In this document: piece after piece, positions 8,146 through 18,438 of the stretch | Layout of the letters: every line of letters starts with the position of its first letter | Position numbering within the stretch: the first letter of the stretch is position 1 | Origin: Clostridium sardiniense | GTDB lineage: Bacteria; Bacillota; Clostridia; Clostridiales; Clostridiaceae | DNA length: 64,000 nt | Direction: 5' to 3' | NCBI RefSeq assembly: GCF_016907995.1 | Contig: NZ_JAFBDA010000004.1 | Span: 1-64,000, forward strand | Notes under the pieces: generated by a model | Seen by the model: the letters and a program-made list of their open reading frames with translations, nothing else | What the model was told of the DNA's origin: nothing | Databases searched by the model: none | Position numbers and translations under genes: made by a program

Positions 8146-11100
8146 TTAAGTATTTATTACTTTTATAATATTGTCTAACATTTCCTTAAAGAATGGTAAG
8201 GTTTCTTCTTTTTTTACACTATTTTGCTTAAATTCAAATTCTGGGTTATTTCCAAATTTAAGTATAACATTATTTTTATATTTTTCTAATAAAACTTTAA
8301 ATACTTTTTCATATTCCTTATCACCTTCTACAAATTTAAAGAATATGCCTTTTGGAGTTTCTTTTATCTCTTCTACATTCAGCTCTCTAGCCTTACTCTT
8401 TATATAAGCTATATCCATTAAATTATAAACAGAATCTGGAATATCTGAATATCTATCCTCAAGCTCATCCTTAATCTCCATGTATTCATCATAGCTTTCA
8501 ATTGCGGCAATTTTCTTGTATACTTCAATCTTTTGATTTTCATCTTTTATGAAGCTTTCTGGAATATATGCATCTACCTTAATATCAACAGTCGTTTCAA
8601 TAGGTTCCTTTGTGATTTCACCCTTAATAAGCTTTATTGTATCTTCAAGCATCCTGCAATATAAATCATAGCCTATAGTGGCCATATGACCATGCTGCGC
8701 AGATCCCATCATATTTCCTGCACCTCTTATTTCTAAATCTCTCATAGCAATCTTAAAGCCTGATCCTAGCTCTGTAAAATCTTTTAATGCTTTAAGTCTC
8801 TTTTCTGCTACTTCTGTTAAAACTTTATCCTTAGTATATAGAAGGTATGCATATGCAATTTTATTAGATCTTCCAACTCTTCCTCTTAATTGATAAAGTT
8901 GTGAAAGCCCCATCTTATCTGCATCATAAACTATTATTGTATTTACATTTGGCATATCTATACCTGTTTCAATAATAGTAGTACATACTAAAACATCATA
9001 CTCCTTATTTACGAAATCCATCATTTCTGTTTCAAGTTGTCTCTCTGTCATTCTTCCATGTGCAAATGTTACCCTACTTTCAGGAACTAATTCTTTAATA
9101 TAGTTTGCCATGCTTTCAATGCTTTCTACTCTATTATAAACAAAGAAAACCTGACCCCCTCTATTCATCTCCCTAAGTATAGCATCTCTTATAAGTTGAT
9201 CATTTTGCTCTATAACATAAGTCTGTACAGGATATCTTTCTTCTGGCGGAGTCTCTATTACTGAAATATCACGAGCTCCTGTTAAAGACATATGAAGGGT
9301 TCTTGGAATTGGTGTTGCACTAAGTGTTAGTACATCAACATTCTTTTTAATCTCTTTTATTTTCTCTTTTTGTTTAACTCCAAATCTTTGCTCTTCATCA
9401 ATTATAAGAAGTCCTAAATCCTTAAACTGTATATCTTTAGCTACAAGTTTATGTGTTCCTATAAGTATATCAACATTCCCCTCTTTAGCTGCCTGTATAG
9501 TAGCTTTCTGCTGCTTTGCAGTCCTAAATCTACTTATCATATCTATCTTTATAGGAAAATCTGAGAATCTCTTAACCATATTCTTATAATGTTGCTCTGC
9601 AAGTATTGTTGTAGGAACTAAGAATGCTACTTGCTTTCCATCCATAACAGCTTTAAATGCAGCTCTTACAGCTACTTCTGTCTTACCATATCCAACATCA
9701 CCACAAAGAAGTCTATCCATAGACTTTTGTGATTCCATATCTTTCTTAATCTCTTCAAGAGATGTTAGTTGGTCTGGAGTTTCATCATAAGGGAATTCAT
9801 CTTCAAACTGTCTTTGCCATTCTGTATCCCTACTGAATTTATATCCCTTTAGTGTAGCTCTTGTTGCATAAAGTTTTACTAAATCCTTTGCTATTTCATT
9901 TATAGAAGTTCTAACTTTACTTTTAGCCTTTTGCCACTCAGTTCCTCCTAGTTTATTAACTTTAGGAGTCTTTCCTTCACTACCTATATACTTCTGTATA
10001 AGGTCAAGCTGCTCAACTGGTACATAAAGCTTATCTCCCTTTTGATATACTATATCCAAATAATCTCTAGTATTACCTGATACTTCTATTTGCTTTATAC
10101 CTTTATATACTCCAACCCCGTGATTTACGTGGACAACATAATCTCCTATTTTAAGCTCTGCAAAGGAGTTTATTTTTGATACTCCCTTTCTGTGCTTTCT
10201 CTTCTTTGGTAATTTTCTTTTTGCTTCACCAAAGACTTCTTTATCTGATATTACACAAACTTTTTCATTTGGATATTCAAATCCCTTTAGAAGATTGCCA
10301 AAAGTTATAACAACTTCTCCACATTGTATATTATCTACAGTATCTTTATAAACACTTTCTATATCTCTATCTCTTAACGTATCAACTAATCTTTCTCCCC
10401 TCGTTCTTGTACCTGAAAGGATTAGTGTTCTAAAACCTTTATTTTTCTTATCTTTAATATCATCGATTAATAAATCTAATTGACCTTGATAATTATGAAG
10501 AGTTAATTGAGATATATTATTGATAGAACGAGGTCTAAATATCTCTCTACTCTTTTGGAATGTATCTAAAGTTATTAAATTAGATTCTTCAAATCTATCG
10601 ACTACTTTATTATAGTCAATTAATAATTCTGAATGCTTTGGGAGTATATTTCCCTTTTGAAGAAATATTGAAAAATTCTCTCTAAATTCAGTATAGGTTC
10701 CTTCTAGTTTTCCAAGGACTCTTGTTGTATCATCTATTATAAAATTGTACCCTTTAAAATAATCAAATAAACTCTCAAGCTTTTCATAGAAGAAGGGTAA
10801 ATATGAGTCTATAGTTTCAAAACTTGAAGTCTGAACTAAACTTTCTAAATTTCTATTTATAATCTCAGAAAGCTTTTCCTTAACTTCTTTATCTTTATTA
10901 CTCTCTAAAGATTTATTTAGTTCATTTCTCAAATTCTCTTTAGCATAACTTATAACATCATCATCTATTATTATTTCCTTAGCAGGAAAAATATCTACTG
11001 ACTTTACTTTTTCTATACTTCTTTGAGATTCTACATTAAAGGTTCTTATAGAATCAATTTCATCTCCAAATAATTCTACTCTGTAAGGGTATGCTGAATC

Positions 11101-11658
11101 TGGTGGATATACATCAAGTATACCTCCTCTTAGAGCAAATTCTCCCTTACCTTCCACCATCTCAACTCTCTCATATCCCCCTTCAATTAGTAATCTACTA
11201 ACACTAGAGAAATTAGTTTCATCATTTACACTCAACTTAATTTTATGCTTTTCATAATACTCCCTTGGAGTATAATTTGCCGCAAAAGCTTCTATCGATG
11301 TTACTATTATTTTCTTCTTCTTATTTAAAATTTCTTTTATAACCTTAAGTCTAGCCCACCTTAAATCTCCTGATATTGCGTCTATATTATAGAAAACAAC
11401 TTCTCTTACTGGAAAATAATAGACTTCTGTAGAGTAGAAATTTAAATCTTCATATAAATTTTTTGCCTCAATATCACTATGAGTAACTACAACTAATGGT
11501 CTATCATACTTTTCAAATAGAGCATCCATTAAGTACGTTCTACCTGATTCAGATAAACCATATATTGCAGAAGGAAATTTCTTATTATCTATATCATTAC
11601 TTATCTCATTAAATTCCCTACTCTCAATTAAGGGCGCCATTAACCCTTGTAACCTCAT
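8146..11658 (-). CDS. mfd: Transcription-repair coupling factor Mfd
   Basis: 1170 aa from the preferred start. Domains in order: UvrB-interacting region (about 1-330), RNA polymerase interaction domain/CarD-like (about 495-570; IGDYVVHVNHGVGVYKGI), RecG-like SF2 translocase (Walker A GDVGYGKTEVA, DEEQ box, GRVGRSNKIAYAYLL) and C-terminal TRCF domain (about 1030-1150). Mfd removes RNA polymerase stalled at DNA lesions and recruits UvrA. An ATG at 11667 touches the AGGAGG site directly, so the next ATG at 11658, nine bases away, is the likely start. It follows pth closely, as in Bacillus. Confidence 0.96.
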   Translation of the reverse strand: MRLQGLMAPLIESREFNEISNDIDNKKFPSAIYGLSESGRTYLMDALFEKYDRPLVVVTHSDIEAKNLYEDLNFYSTEVYYFPVREVVFYNIDAISGDLRWARLKVIKEILNKKKKIIVTSIEAFAANYTPREYYEKHKIKLSVNDETNFSSVSRLLIEGGYERVEMVEGKGEFALRGGILDVYPPDSAYPYRVELFGDEIDSIRTFNVESQRSIEKVKSVDIFPAKEIIIDDDVISYAKENLRNELNKSLESNKDKEVKEKLSEIINRNLESLVQTSSFETIDSYLPFFYEKLESLFDYFKGYNFIIDDTTRVLGKLEGTYTEFRENFSIFLQKGNILPKHSELLIDYNKVVDRFEESNLITLDTFQKSREIFRPRSINNISQLTLHNYQGQLDLLIDDIKDKKNKGFRTLILSGTRTRGERLVDTLRDRDIESVYKDTVDNIQCGEVVITFGNLLKGFEYPNEKVCVISDKEVFGEAKRKLPKKRKHRKGVSKINSFAELKIGDYVVHVNHGVGVYKGIKQIEVSGNTRDYLDIVYQKGDKLYVPVEQLDLIQKYIGSEGKTPKVNKLGGTEWQKAKSKVRTSINEIAKDLVKLYATRATLKGYKFSRDTEWQRQFEDEFPYDETPDQLTSLEEIKKDMESQKSMDRLLCGDVGYGKTEVAVRAAFKAVMDGKQVAFLVPTTILAEQHYKNMVKRFSDFPIKIDMISRFRTAKQQKATIQAAKEGNVDILIGTHKLVAKDIQFKDLGLLIIDEEQRFGVKQKEKIKEIKKNVDVLTLSATPIPRTLHMSLTGARDISVIETPPEERYPVQTYVIEQNDQLIRDAILREMNRGGQVFFVYNRVESIESMANYIKELVPESRVTFAHGRMTERQLETEMMDFVNKEYDVLVCTTIIETGIDMPNVNTIIVYDADKMGLSQLYQLRGRVGRSNKIAYAYLLYTKDKVLTEVAEKRLKALKDFTELGSGFKIAMRDLEIRGAGNMMGSAQHGHMATIGYDLYCRMLEDTIKLIKGEITKEPIETTVDIKVDAYIPESFIKDENQKIEVYKKIAAIESYDEYMEIKDELEDRYSDIPDSVYNLMDIAYIKSKARELNVEEIKETPKGIFFKFVEGDKEYEKVFKVLLEKYKNNVILKFGNNPEFEFKQNSVKKEETLPFFKEMLDNIIKVINT

Positions 11659-11672
11659 GTTATACATCCTCC

Positions 11673-12248
11673 TTAAATACTTTTCTTCGCCTTAAATCCA
11701 TTATATTTATTCATTGCTGAACTTGTATCTTCTTTTAGAATTGTATCCACTGAAAGTTTTGTAGTTTCTAAACTTTCTTCTAAAATTTCATTTTCTTCTT
11801 TTGAGAATTTACCTAATACATGATTAACTAAATCTCCTTTAGGTTGTCCTACGCCAATTTTAATTCTTGAGAATTCGTCACTTCCAAGGTGTGCTATTAT
11901 ACTCTTAATTCCATTATGTCCACCAGCACTTCCCTTTTCTCTTATTCTAAGCCTTCCAACATCTAGACTTATATCATCGTATATTACTAATATATCCTCA
12001 TTTGTAAGTTTATAAAAATCTATAACTTCCCTTACACACTCTCCACTTAAATTCATATATGTAGTTGGTTTCATAAGAATAACCTTTTCGCTTCCTATAA
12101 ATCCTTCTCCATATTCACCTTTGAATTTTTTCCTATTTATATCTATATTATACTTTTTAGCTATATAATCTATAGCTTCAAATCCTATATTATGTCTAGT
12201 ATTATCATACTTTTCACCTGGATTCCCAAGTCCAACTATTAAAAACAT
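11673..12248 (-). CDS. pth: Peptidyl-tRNA hydrolase
   Basis: 191 aa. Signature [27 protein letters not shown] contains the catalytic His (TRHNIGF) and the second motif [11 protein letters not shown]; the [12 protein letters not shown] block is also intact. The enzyme releases tRNA from peptidyl-tRNAs that drop off the ribosome. Full family length. It is 14 bases upstream of the mfd start and probably co-transcribed with it. It sits just beyond the terminator of the HtrA-like gene, so it likely has its own promoter. Confidence 0.96.
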   Translation of the reverse strand: MFLIVGLGNPGEKYDNTRHNIGFEAIDYIAKKYNIDINRKKFKGEYGEGFIGSEKVILMKPTTYMNLSGECVREVIDFYKLTNEDILVIYDDISLDVGRLRIREKGSAGGHNGIKSIIAHLGSDEFSRIKIGVGQPKGDLVNHVLGKFSKEENEILEESLETTKLSVDTILKEDTSSAMNKYNGFKAKKSI

Positions 12249-12350
12249 GTAATCTCCTCTTTCTAGCTTACTTATATATTATAATCTTTTCACTATAACC
12301 ATACATCTATTCAAATACTACTTAATATTATACTAAATTTTTGCAATAAT

Positions 12351-12377
12351 AAAGAGGCTTTCAAAAAAAGCCTCTTT
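12351..12377 (-). terminator. Terminator of the two-component/HtrA-like operon
   Basis: Arms AAAGAGGCTT (12351-12360) and AAGCCTCTTT (12368-12377) followed on the minus strand by ATTATTG. It lies five bases after the stop codon of the HtrA-like gene. Confidence 0.8.
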
Positions 12378-12382
12378 GGTAT

Positions 12383-13474
12383 TTATATATCCATATCCAA
12401 TTTTTGCATTTTGCCATCTCTTAAAATTTGAAGTTCTATCTTACTATCTTTTTTAGAATTTTTAATAATATCTATTAAATCATCATAAGATAATATAGGT
12501 TTCCCATTGGCCGTCAATATTATATCCGTAGGCTTAAGTCCACTCTTTGCAGCCTTTCCATCTTCACTTAAACTTTCAATATAGAAACCTTTTTTATATT
12601 CATTATCTACTTCAACTTCTGACCCTCTTATTCCTAAAACATCTGCATCTTTTATTATTTCATTTGTAACAGCTTTTAGCGCCTCACTACTTACAGCAAA
12701 GAATAACTCATCTCTACTATACTTATCAGTTAAATATTTACTATTTATTCCAATAAGTTCACCACTTGAATTACAGAGAACTCCACCATAATTTTCTTCA
12801 TTCATAATAGCACTAGTTTGAATTGCTTCATAGTCGCTATCACCAACCTTAACATTATGGTTTGTTGATGTTATTATCCCTGGGGTAATAAGACCAATAT
12901 AACTATCACCATTTGAATTTCCTAAAGCATAAACTATGTTCCCAGGCTTTATGGACTTATCAGCAGATATCTTTATAGGGCTTAAATCATTGGCTGATAT
13001 TTTGACTAATGCTATATCAGCATTCTTATTATATCCTAGCAAAACTCCCTTCATCGGTTTAAATCCTTTTGAAGGTAATTCTACAAAAATATTTTTATAA
13101 TCTTTTATATTGCTATATGAAGTTGCTATAAGCCCATCCTTTGCAATAACCACTCCAGTTGAGTTTGTATTTGGTAATTTATGTGGTTCTAAATTACTAA
13201 CGCTCTCTCCTACAGTAACTAAAGATGGAGCCACTTCGCTTATAACCTTTTTTATATTTCTTTCTGTTATAGCCCCTGTTTTTATGCTACTTATATCATT
13301 ATTTTCATTTATATTTCGTACATTTAATTTATTTAAAACATACTCTACTGATATTACTCCAGTCATCACTGCTACTAATAGCACTGCTAATACTATTAGA
13401 ATACTTTTTCGTGTAATAATTTTCTTCTTACTTTTTATATTTATAGTACCGTTTTTATCTTTACTATTTTTCAT
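12383..13474 (-). CDS. HtrA/DegP-like membrane-anchored protein with degenerate catalytic triad (probable pseudoprotease) and PDZ domain
   Basis: 363 aa from the ATG that follows GGTGAT. One membrane anchor at about residues 21-43, a trypsin-like S1C fold at about 70-265 and a PDZ domain at about 290-360 (GKAAKSGLKPTDIILTANGKP). The fold signatures are present: TGVVIAKDGLIATS, NADIALVKI with the Asp (residue 153), and IQTSAIMNEENYGGVLCN, ELIGIN. The catalytic His position (usual TNNHV) reads TSYSN, giving Ser at about 121, and the nucleophile position (usual GNSGG) reads ENYGG, giving Tyr at about 229. Proteolysis is therefore unlikely. It is the last gene after a response regulator and histidine kinase, suggesting an envelope-sensing or scaffolding role. 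Family assignment is firm; function is inferred. Confidence 0.85.
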   Translation of the reverse strand: MKNSKDKNGTINIKSKKKIITRKSILIVLAVLLVAVMTGVISVEYVLNKLNVRNINENNDISSIKTGAITERNIKKVISEVAPSLVTVGESVSNLEPHKLPNTNSTGVVIAKDGLIATSYSNIKDYKNIFVELPSKGFKPMKGVLLGYNKNADIALVKISANDLSPIKISADKSIKPGNIVYALGNSNGDSYIGLITPGIITSTNHNVKVGDSDYEAIQTSAIMNEENYGGVLCNSSGELIGINSKYLTDKYSRDELFFAVSSEALKAVTNEIIKDADVLGIRGSEVEVDNEYKKGFYIESLSEDGKAAKSGLKPTDIILTANGKPILSYDDLIDIIKNSKKDSKIELQILRDGKMQKLDMDI

Positions 13475-13488
13475 ATACATCACCAAAC

Positions 13489-14907
13489 CTATTTTTTAGT
13501 TAAAGTAAATGTAAATATAACACCAGTATCTTTATAATTTTCAACCCAAATATCTTCACCATGCTCTGTAAGTATCAATCTTACTATTGGCAATCCAAGT
13601 CCTGTACTTACTTTATTTGTTCTAGATACATAAGCCTTATAGAATCTATCCCAAATTTTAACTAATTGCTCTTGTGTTAGGGTTTCACCATCATTGTAAA
13701 TGCTTACAAACACCTTATCTCCCTTTGACTTAGTGTTAATTCTTATATTACCATTTTCATGGCTATACTTAACGGCATTATCAATTAAATTCGTAACTAC
13801 TTGAGTTATTCTATCATTGTCACCAATAACATATTGATGCTCTTTTTCTAATACAACATCAACGATTAGACATTTATTATTTATTGATCCTTCAAATTTA
13901 GCAATAGTATGCCTTATTAAATTACTTATATCCAATTCTTGTTTATTAAGCTTTATCTTCCCTGCTTCTAAGCTTGATATATCTAATAAGTCATTTATAA
14001 GTCTTGATAATCTATCTGTTTCTTCATAAACAATATTAAGATAATATCCTTCTTTATCTCTAGGAATTACTCCATCTAGAATTCCTGATATAAAACCTTT
14101 TATTGATGTTATCGGCGATCTAAGTTCATGAGATACGTTTGATATAAATGCCCTTCTATTATCATCAACTTGCTGAAGTGATTCTGCAATTGTATTAAAT
14201 GATTGTGCAAGCTCACCTATTTCATTATTAGCTTTTACCTCAATCCTTTGATCTACACTTCCTTTAGCTAACCTTCTAGCGGCTGTAGCCACTTCATCTA
14301 TTGGTTCTATTAATGATTTCTTACTATATAAGTAAAGTACTATTCCCCCTAAAACAATAGCAATTATAGCTGTAACCCAAATTACTTCATTAACTCTTAT
14401 TATAGGATCAAGAATACTATCTATAGGTATTACCATAACTATAACTCCACTAAAATAATCCTTATCAAATATTGGCTTTAAATAAACATAATCATTTTTT
14501 GTTGAAGTTTTTATACTACCATACTCTATAGCTTTACCTTTTTTTAAGACATCCATATCTTCCTTAGGAATTCCCAAATTAGAAAACTTATAACTTTCAT
14601 GCTCACTACTAGATACAGCATATGTGTATCCTAAATTGTCAGTAATTAATATCTCTGCATCTACTGATTTACCAACGAAATCCATTACGTTTTTTAGAGT
14701 TGTTAAATTTGAACTTTTATCTAACGTTAGATACGATATAGCTGCACTCTCAATAATTGTACTTTCTTTATTAAGCTGATCTTTCTTTTGGTCAAAGTAG
14801 TATCCTTTAAACCAAATAGATAGTACTCCCGCAACTATTACTAATGCAATGGCTAAAATTAAAGTAAAGGTTATTATAAGCTTATAAGCTAAGCTACTTT
14901 TTTTCAT
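13489..14907 (-). CDS. Sensor histidine kinase (HAMP, HisKA, HATPase)
   Basis: 472 aa. Transmembrane segments at about 11-33 and 174-194 flank an extracellular sensor domain of about 140 residues. HAMP follows (about 195-250), then HisKA with phospho-acceptor His260 in ISNVSHELRSPITSIKGF, and an HATPase domain with DNAVKYS, and STGLGLPIVR. The ATG comes immediately after the response regulator stop codon, so translation is coupled, and the HtrA-like gene follows 14 bases later. PhoR/YycG-like architecture; the stimulus is unknown. Confidence 0.93.
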   Translation of the reverse strand: MKKSSLAYKLIITFTLILAIALVIVAGVLSIWFKGYYFDQKKDQLNKESTIIESAAISYLTLDKSSNLTTLKNVMDFVGKSVDAEILITDNLGYTYAVSSSEHESYKFSNLGIPKEDMDVLKKGKAIEYGSIKTSTKNDYVYLKPIFDKDYFSGVIVMVIPIDSILDPIIRVNEVIWVTAIIAIVLGGIVLYLYSKKSLIEPIDEVATAARRLAKGSVDQRIEVKANNEIGELAQSFNTIAESLQQVDDNRRAFISNVSHELRSPITSIKGFISGILDGVIPRDKEGYYLNIVYEETDRLSRLINDLLDISSLEAGKIKLNKQELDISNLIRHTIAKFEGSINNKCLIVDVVLEKEHQYVIGDNDRITQVVTNLIDNAVKYSHENGNIRINTKSKGDKVFVSIYNDGETLTQEQLVKIWDRFYKAYVSRTNKVSTGLGLPIVRLILTEHGEDIWVENYKDTGVIFTFTLTKK

Positions 14908-15594
14908 CTATTTCACCTCGAATTTGTAGCCAACCCCCCAAACAGTTTCTATTTGCCATGTATCTCCTGAGTGAAGTTTTTCTCTTAATCTCTTAACGTG
15001 AACGTCAACAGTTCTTGAATCTCCTGGATAATCATATCCCCAAACTTCGCATAATAACTGTTCTCTTGTGAATACTCTATTTTTATTACATGCTAAGTAA
15101 TATAATAGTTCGAATTCTTTAGGTGGCATTTTAACTTCATTATTTCTATATATAACTCTGTATGAGTTAGCATCAATTGTTAAATCATTATATTGGATTA
15201 CTTCCTTATTTGTGTTATCTGCTGTATATCTTCTCATTACAGCATTAACTCTTGCTAGTAATTCCTTTGGTTCAAATGGTTTAACTATGTAATCGTCTGC
15301 TCCAAGTTCTAAAGCTAAAACTTTATCAAATGTATCTCCCTTAGCTGTAAGCATTATTACAGGAGTTGTTCCTTCTTTTCTTACCCACTTTAATACATCT
15401 ATTCCATCTATGTTTGGTATCATAACATCTAATAATACTATGTCAGGTTTATAATCTAAAAATAACTCTTCTGCTTCTTTTCCGTTATGTGCAACTCTTG
15501 TATCATATCCTGCACTCTTAACGTACATATTTATAACTTCACAAATATTTTCATCATCATCAACTATTAATACTTTTCCTAAAACGCCTTCCAT
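14908..15594 (-). CDS. OmpR/PhoB-family response regulator
   Basis: 228 aa. Receiver domain at about 5-120 with the acidic pair DDD (residues 12-14), phospho-acceptor Asp56 (VLLDVMIP) and the conserved Lys in ADDYIVKPFEPKELLAR. The C-terminal winged helix (about 130-228) ends with SRTVDVHVKRLREKL and WGVGYKF. It is the first gene of the operon with the kinase and the HtrA-like protein. GGAGGTG lies six bases before ATG. Direct repeats around its promoter (15619-15645) may be its own binding sites. Confidence 0.95.
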   Translation of the reverse strand: MEGVLGKVLIVDDDENICEVINMYVKSAGYDTRVAHNGKEAEELFLDYKPDIVLLDVMIPNIDGIDVLKWVRKEGTTPVIMLTAKGDTFDKVLALELGADDYIVKPFEPKELLARVNAVMRRYTADNTNKEVIQYNDLTIDANSYRVIYRNNEVKMPPKEFELLYYLACNKNRVFTREQLLCEVWGYDYPGDSRTVDVHVKRLREKLHSGDTWQIETVWGVGYKFEVK

Positions 15595-15618
15595 CTCGGC
15601 ACCTCCATGCTTAATATT

Positions 15619-15645
15619 GTTAACTTTCCATTATATCAGTTAACT
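15619..15645 (-). promoter_or_regulatory. Extended -10 promoter bracketed by direct repeats, response regulator operon
   Basis: Minus strand has TGATATAAT (TATAAT at 15630-15635 with the upstream TGn extension). Two exact copies of AGTTAAC lie at 15639-15645 and 15619-15625, 20 bp apart, one on each side of the -10. OmpR-type regulators bind such spaced direct repeats, so this is a candidate autoregulatory site. Confidence 0.5.
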
Positions 15646-15738
15646 AACAATTATAAATTTATCATTTTTTATTACTTTTTAATATAGTTTTGTCTAAAAG
15701 TTACAAATTATTAACTATAAATCATTATTTTCATAAAA

Positions 15739-15774
15739 TTTAAAACCTCTAGTTAATCTTCTAGAGGTTTTAAA
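15739..15774 (-). terminator. Terminator of prs
   Basis: Arms TTTAAAACCTCTAG (15739-15752) and CTAGAGGTTTTAAA (15761-15774) with an eight-base loop, flanked by T-rich sequence. It closes the glmU-prs unit. Confidence 0.85.
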
Positions 15775-15808
15775 TGATTATTTATTATCCATTTATGTAC
15801 TATAAATC

Positions 15809-16768
15809 CTAAGCTTCAAATAATTTACTTATTGGTTCATCATCATATATTCTTTTTATTGCTTCTGCGAATAATGGTGCTACTGATATTGATTTGAACT
15901 TTTCCTTATCTACACCCTCTGGTAATTTGATTGTGTTTAACATGACTAATTCTTCTATTGCTGAATTATTTATTCTTTCAAATGCTGGACCTGATAATAC
16001 TCCGTGAGTACAACAAGCATATACATTTTTAGCTCCTAATTCCTTTAGTGCATTTGCTGCATTTGCAATTGTTCCAGCTGTATCTATCATGTCATCTATT
16101 AAAATACATTTCTTTCCTTCAACATCTCCAATAATATTCATTATTTCAGATACATTTGCTTTAGGTCTTCTTTTATCTATGATTGCTATTGGTGCGTGTA
16201 ATTTATCTGCAAATTTTCTAGCTCTTGTAACACTTCCAAGGTCAGGTGATACAACTACAACGTCGTCTTGATCTGCTAATCCTTTGTCTACAAAATATCT
16301 TGAAAGGATTGGTGAACCAACTAAGTGATCAACTGGTATATTGAAATATCCTTGAATTTGAGCAGCATGTAAATCCATTGTTAGAACTCTATCCGCTCCA
16401 GCTGTAGTTAAAAGATCTGCTACTAGTTTTGCAGTTATTGGATCTCTTGACTTAGCCTTTCTGTCTTGTCTTGCATATCCATAGTAAGGCATAACTGCTG
16501 TTATTCTTCCTGCTGATGCTCTCTTAAATGCATCTATCATTATTAATAATTCCATTAAGTTATTATTAACAGGTGAACAAGTTGATTGTACTATAAATAC
16601 GTCAGCACCTCTTACAGTTTCTCCGATATTTACTGATATTTCTCCATCACTAAAAGTTCCTACATCACCAGCACCTACTTTTAGTCCTAATATTTTAGCA
16701 ATCTCTTGCGCTAATTCTGGGTGTGAGTTCCCTGTGAATATTTTTATATTCTTTACATGACTTAACAT
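15809..16768 (-). CDS. prs: Ribose-phosphate pyrophosphokinase
   Basis: 319 aa from the ATG at 16768. It makes PRPP from ribose 5-phosphate and ATP for nucleotide, His and Trp synthesis. Visible motifs are [20 protein letters not shown], the metal-binding [18 protein letters not shown] and the PRPP loop [15 protein letters not shown]. An in-frame TTG seven codons upstream would place the AGGAGG inside the coding region, so it is rejected as start. The gene follows glmU, the usual Gram-positive arrangement, and ends at a strong terminator. Confidence 0.96.
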   Translation of the reverse strand: MLSHVKNIKIFTGNSHPELAQEIAKILGLKVGAGDVGTFSDGEISVNIGETVRGADVFIVQSTCSPVNNNLMELLIMIDAFKRASAGRITAVMPYYGYARQDRKAKSRDPITAKLVADLLTTAGADRVLTMDLHAAQIQGYFNIPVDHLVGSPILSRYFVDKGLADQDDVVVVSPDLGSVTRARKFADKLHAPIAIIDKRRPKANVSEIMNIIGDVEGKKCILIDDMIDTAGTIANAANALKELGAKNVYACCTHGVLSGPAFERINNSAIEELVMLNTIKLPEGVDKEKFKSISVAPLFAEAIKRIYDDEPISKLFEA

Positions 16769-16826
16769 AATTAATGAAGACCTCCTCAAACTTTAGCTCT
16801 TTAATTGTATATAAATTTTTAATTAT

Positions 16827-18197
16827 CTACTTCTTTAGTCCCTTTTTTTCTACCCATCCTTTGATGTTTCTTTGCTTAGCTCTAGCTATTGCAAGATCTC
16901 CTTCTAAAACATCATTAGTTATTGTAGAACCAGCAGCAATATAAGTATTATCATGAACTGTTACTGGTGAAACTAAGTTAGTATTACATCCAATAAAGCT
17001 ATGATCCCCTATTATTGTCTTGTTCTTTACCTTACCATCATAGTTAACTACAACTGTTCCACATCCAAAATTACATCCTGATCCAACTTCTGCATCTCCA
17101 ATATAAGTTAAATGTGATACCTTTGTACCATCTCCTATAGTTGACTTTTTAATTTCTACAAAATCACCTATTCTCGCTTTTGAACCTATCTTACTTTCAG
17201 GTCTTATATATGCGAATGGTCCAACTGTTGTGTTATCTCCAATTTCACTATCTAATATTACTGATGATTCAACAGTAACACCTTCGTTTATCTTACTATC
17301 TTTAATTCTACAATTTTGCATAATTAAGCAGTTTGATCCGATTATAGTTTTTCCTTCTAATATTGTTCCAGGATAAATAACTGTGTCCTTCCCAATTTCA
17401 ACATCTATACCTATATAAGTAGCTTTTGGATCTATTAGAGTAACTCCATTATCAAGATGTAACCCATTTATTCTATTTCTTAATATTTCTTCTGCTTCTG
17501 CTAATTGAGCTCTTGAATTTACTCCTATTGTATCTTCGTAATCTGTAACAACAGCTCCTATTTTCTTTCCTTCATCCTTAAGAATACCAATTACATCTGT
17601 AAGATAATATTCTCCTTGGTTATTATTATTTGAAAGTTTTTCTAATGAACTAACTAATTCCTCTATATCAAAGCAATACATAGCTGCATTCATTTCATTA
17701 ACTAATAGCTCATCTTCATTACAATCTTTATGCTCAACTATCTTTAAAACATAGCCATCTTCATCTCTTATTATTCTTCCGTATCCTGTTGGATCTTCTA
17801 CCATCGCACTTAATAATGTAGCAGCATTTTTATTTTCCTCATGCTCTTTTATTAAGCTTTCTATAGTGGCCTTTTTTGTTAATGGCGCGTCACCTGCAAA
17901 CACTACTACAGTTCCTTTTTTGCCTCTTAAGAAATCTGCCGCACACTTAACCGCGTGTCCAGTTCCTAGTTGTTCTTCTTGCATAGAATATGAAACGATT
18001 CTATCTTTAGTACCTTCTTTTACAAGTTCAGCACCTTTTCCGATTATTACATTTACATCTTCTATTTCTGCTTTTCTCATGTTATCTATAACATGGTTAA
18101 CCATTTCCTTACCGCAAACTTTATGTAGCACCTTCGGAATATCAGATTTTATTCTCTTTCCTTGACCTGCTGCAAGTATTAATGCACATTTATACAC
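16827..18197 (-). CDS. glmU: Bifunctional GlcN-1-P acetyltransferase / GlcNAc-1-P uridyltransferase GlmU
   Basis: 456 aa. N-terminal uridyltransferase (about 1-230) with [27 protein letters not shown] and the [16 protein letters not shown] blocks. The C-terminal half (about 250-450) is a left-handed beta helix of hexapeptide repeats carrying the acetyltransferase site ([31 protein letters not shown]). It makes UDP-GlcNAc for peptidoglycan. Full length. It is preceded by a sigma-A promoter at 18283-18311 with an about 78-nt leader, and by the spoVG terminator, so here it is separated from spoVG. Confidence 0.97.
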   Translation of the reverse strand: MYKCALILAAGQGKRIKSDIPKVLHKVCGKEMVNHVIDNMRKAEIEDVNVIIGKGAELVKEGTKDRIVSYSMQEEQLGTGHAVKCAADFLRGKKGTVVVFAGDAPLTKKATIESLIKEHEENKNAATLLSAMVEDPTGYGRIIRDEDGYVLKIVEHKDCNEDELLVNEMNAAMYCFDIEELVSSLEKLSNNNNQGEYYLTDVIGILKDEGKKIGAVVTDYEDTIGVNSRAQLAEAEEILRNRINGLHLDNGVTLIDPKATYIGIDVEIGKDTVIYPGTILEGKTIIGSNCLIMQNCRIKDSKINEGVTVESSVILDSEIGDNTTVGPFAYIRPESKIGSKARIGDFVEIKKSTIGDGTKVSHLTYIGDAEVGSGCNFGCGTVVVNYDGKVKNKTIIGDHSFIGCNTNLVSPVTVHDNTYIAAGSTITNDVLEGDLAIARAKQRNIKGWVEKKGLKK

Positions 18198-18282
18198 TTT
18201 ACCACCTCTATTATGATACTTTTTTATTAAATAGTATATATTATTTGCTATCTATATTCTTAAACCAAACTATTTCTATTTT

Positions 18283-18311
18283 ATTATATTTCAATCAATC
18301 TTGTATTTCAA
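18283..18311 (-). promoter_or_regulatory. Candidate sigma-A promoter of glmU-prs
   Basis: Minus strand TTGAAA (18306-18311), 17 nt, TATAAT (18283-18288). Confidence 0.6.
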
Positions 18312-18398
18312 CCTTTGTAAACTTTTAAATAAATTATTTGCTTACAATATTTAATTTTCACTTTCCAACATTCGTATTTCCAAGTATTTTAAAACAAA

Positions 18399-18427
18399 AA
18401 AATAAAAGGGAATTTCCCTTTTATTTT
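18399..18427 (-). terminator. Terminator of spoVG
   Basis: Arms AAAATAAAAGGG (18399-18410) and CCCTTTTATTTT (18416-18427), T-rich on the minus-strand side. It lies 12 bases beyond the spoVG stop. Confidence 0.8.
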
Positions 18428-18438
18428 AAGTCTTAATA

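Noticed and set aside
16769..16789. TTG start seven codons upstream for prs
   Set aside because: The AGGAGG ribosome binding site for the ATG would be inside the coding sequence; Prs proteins begin near the ATG at 16768.
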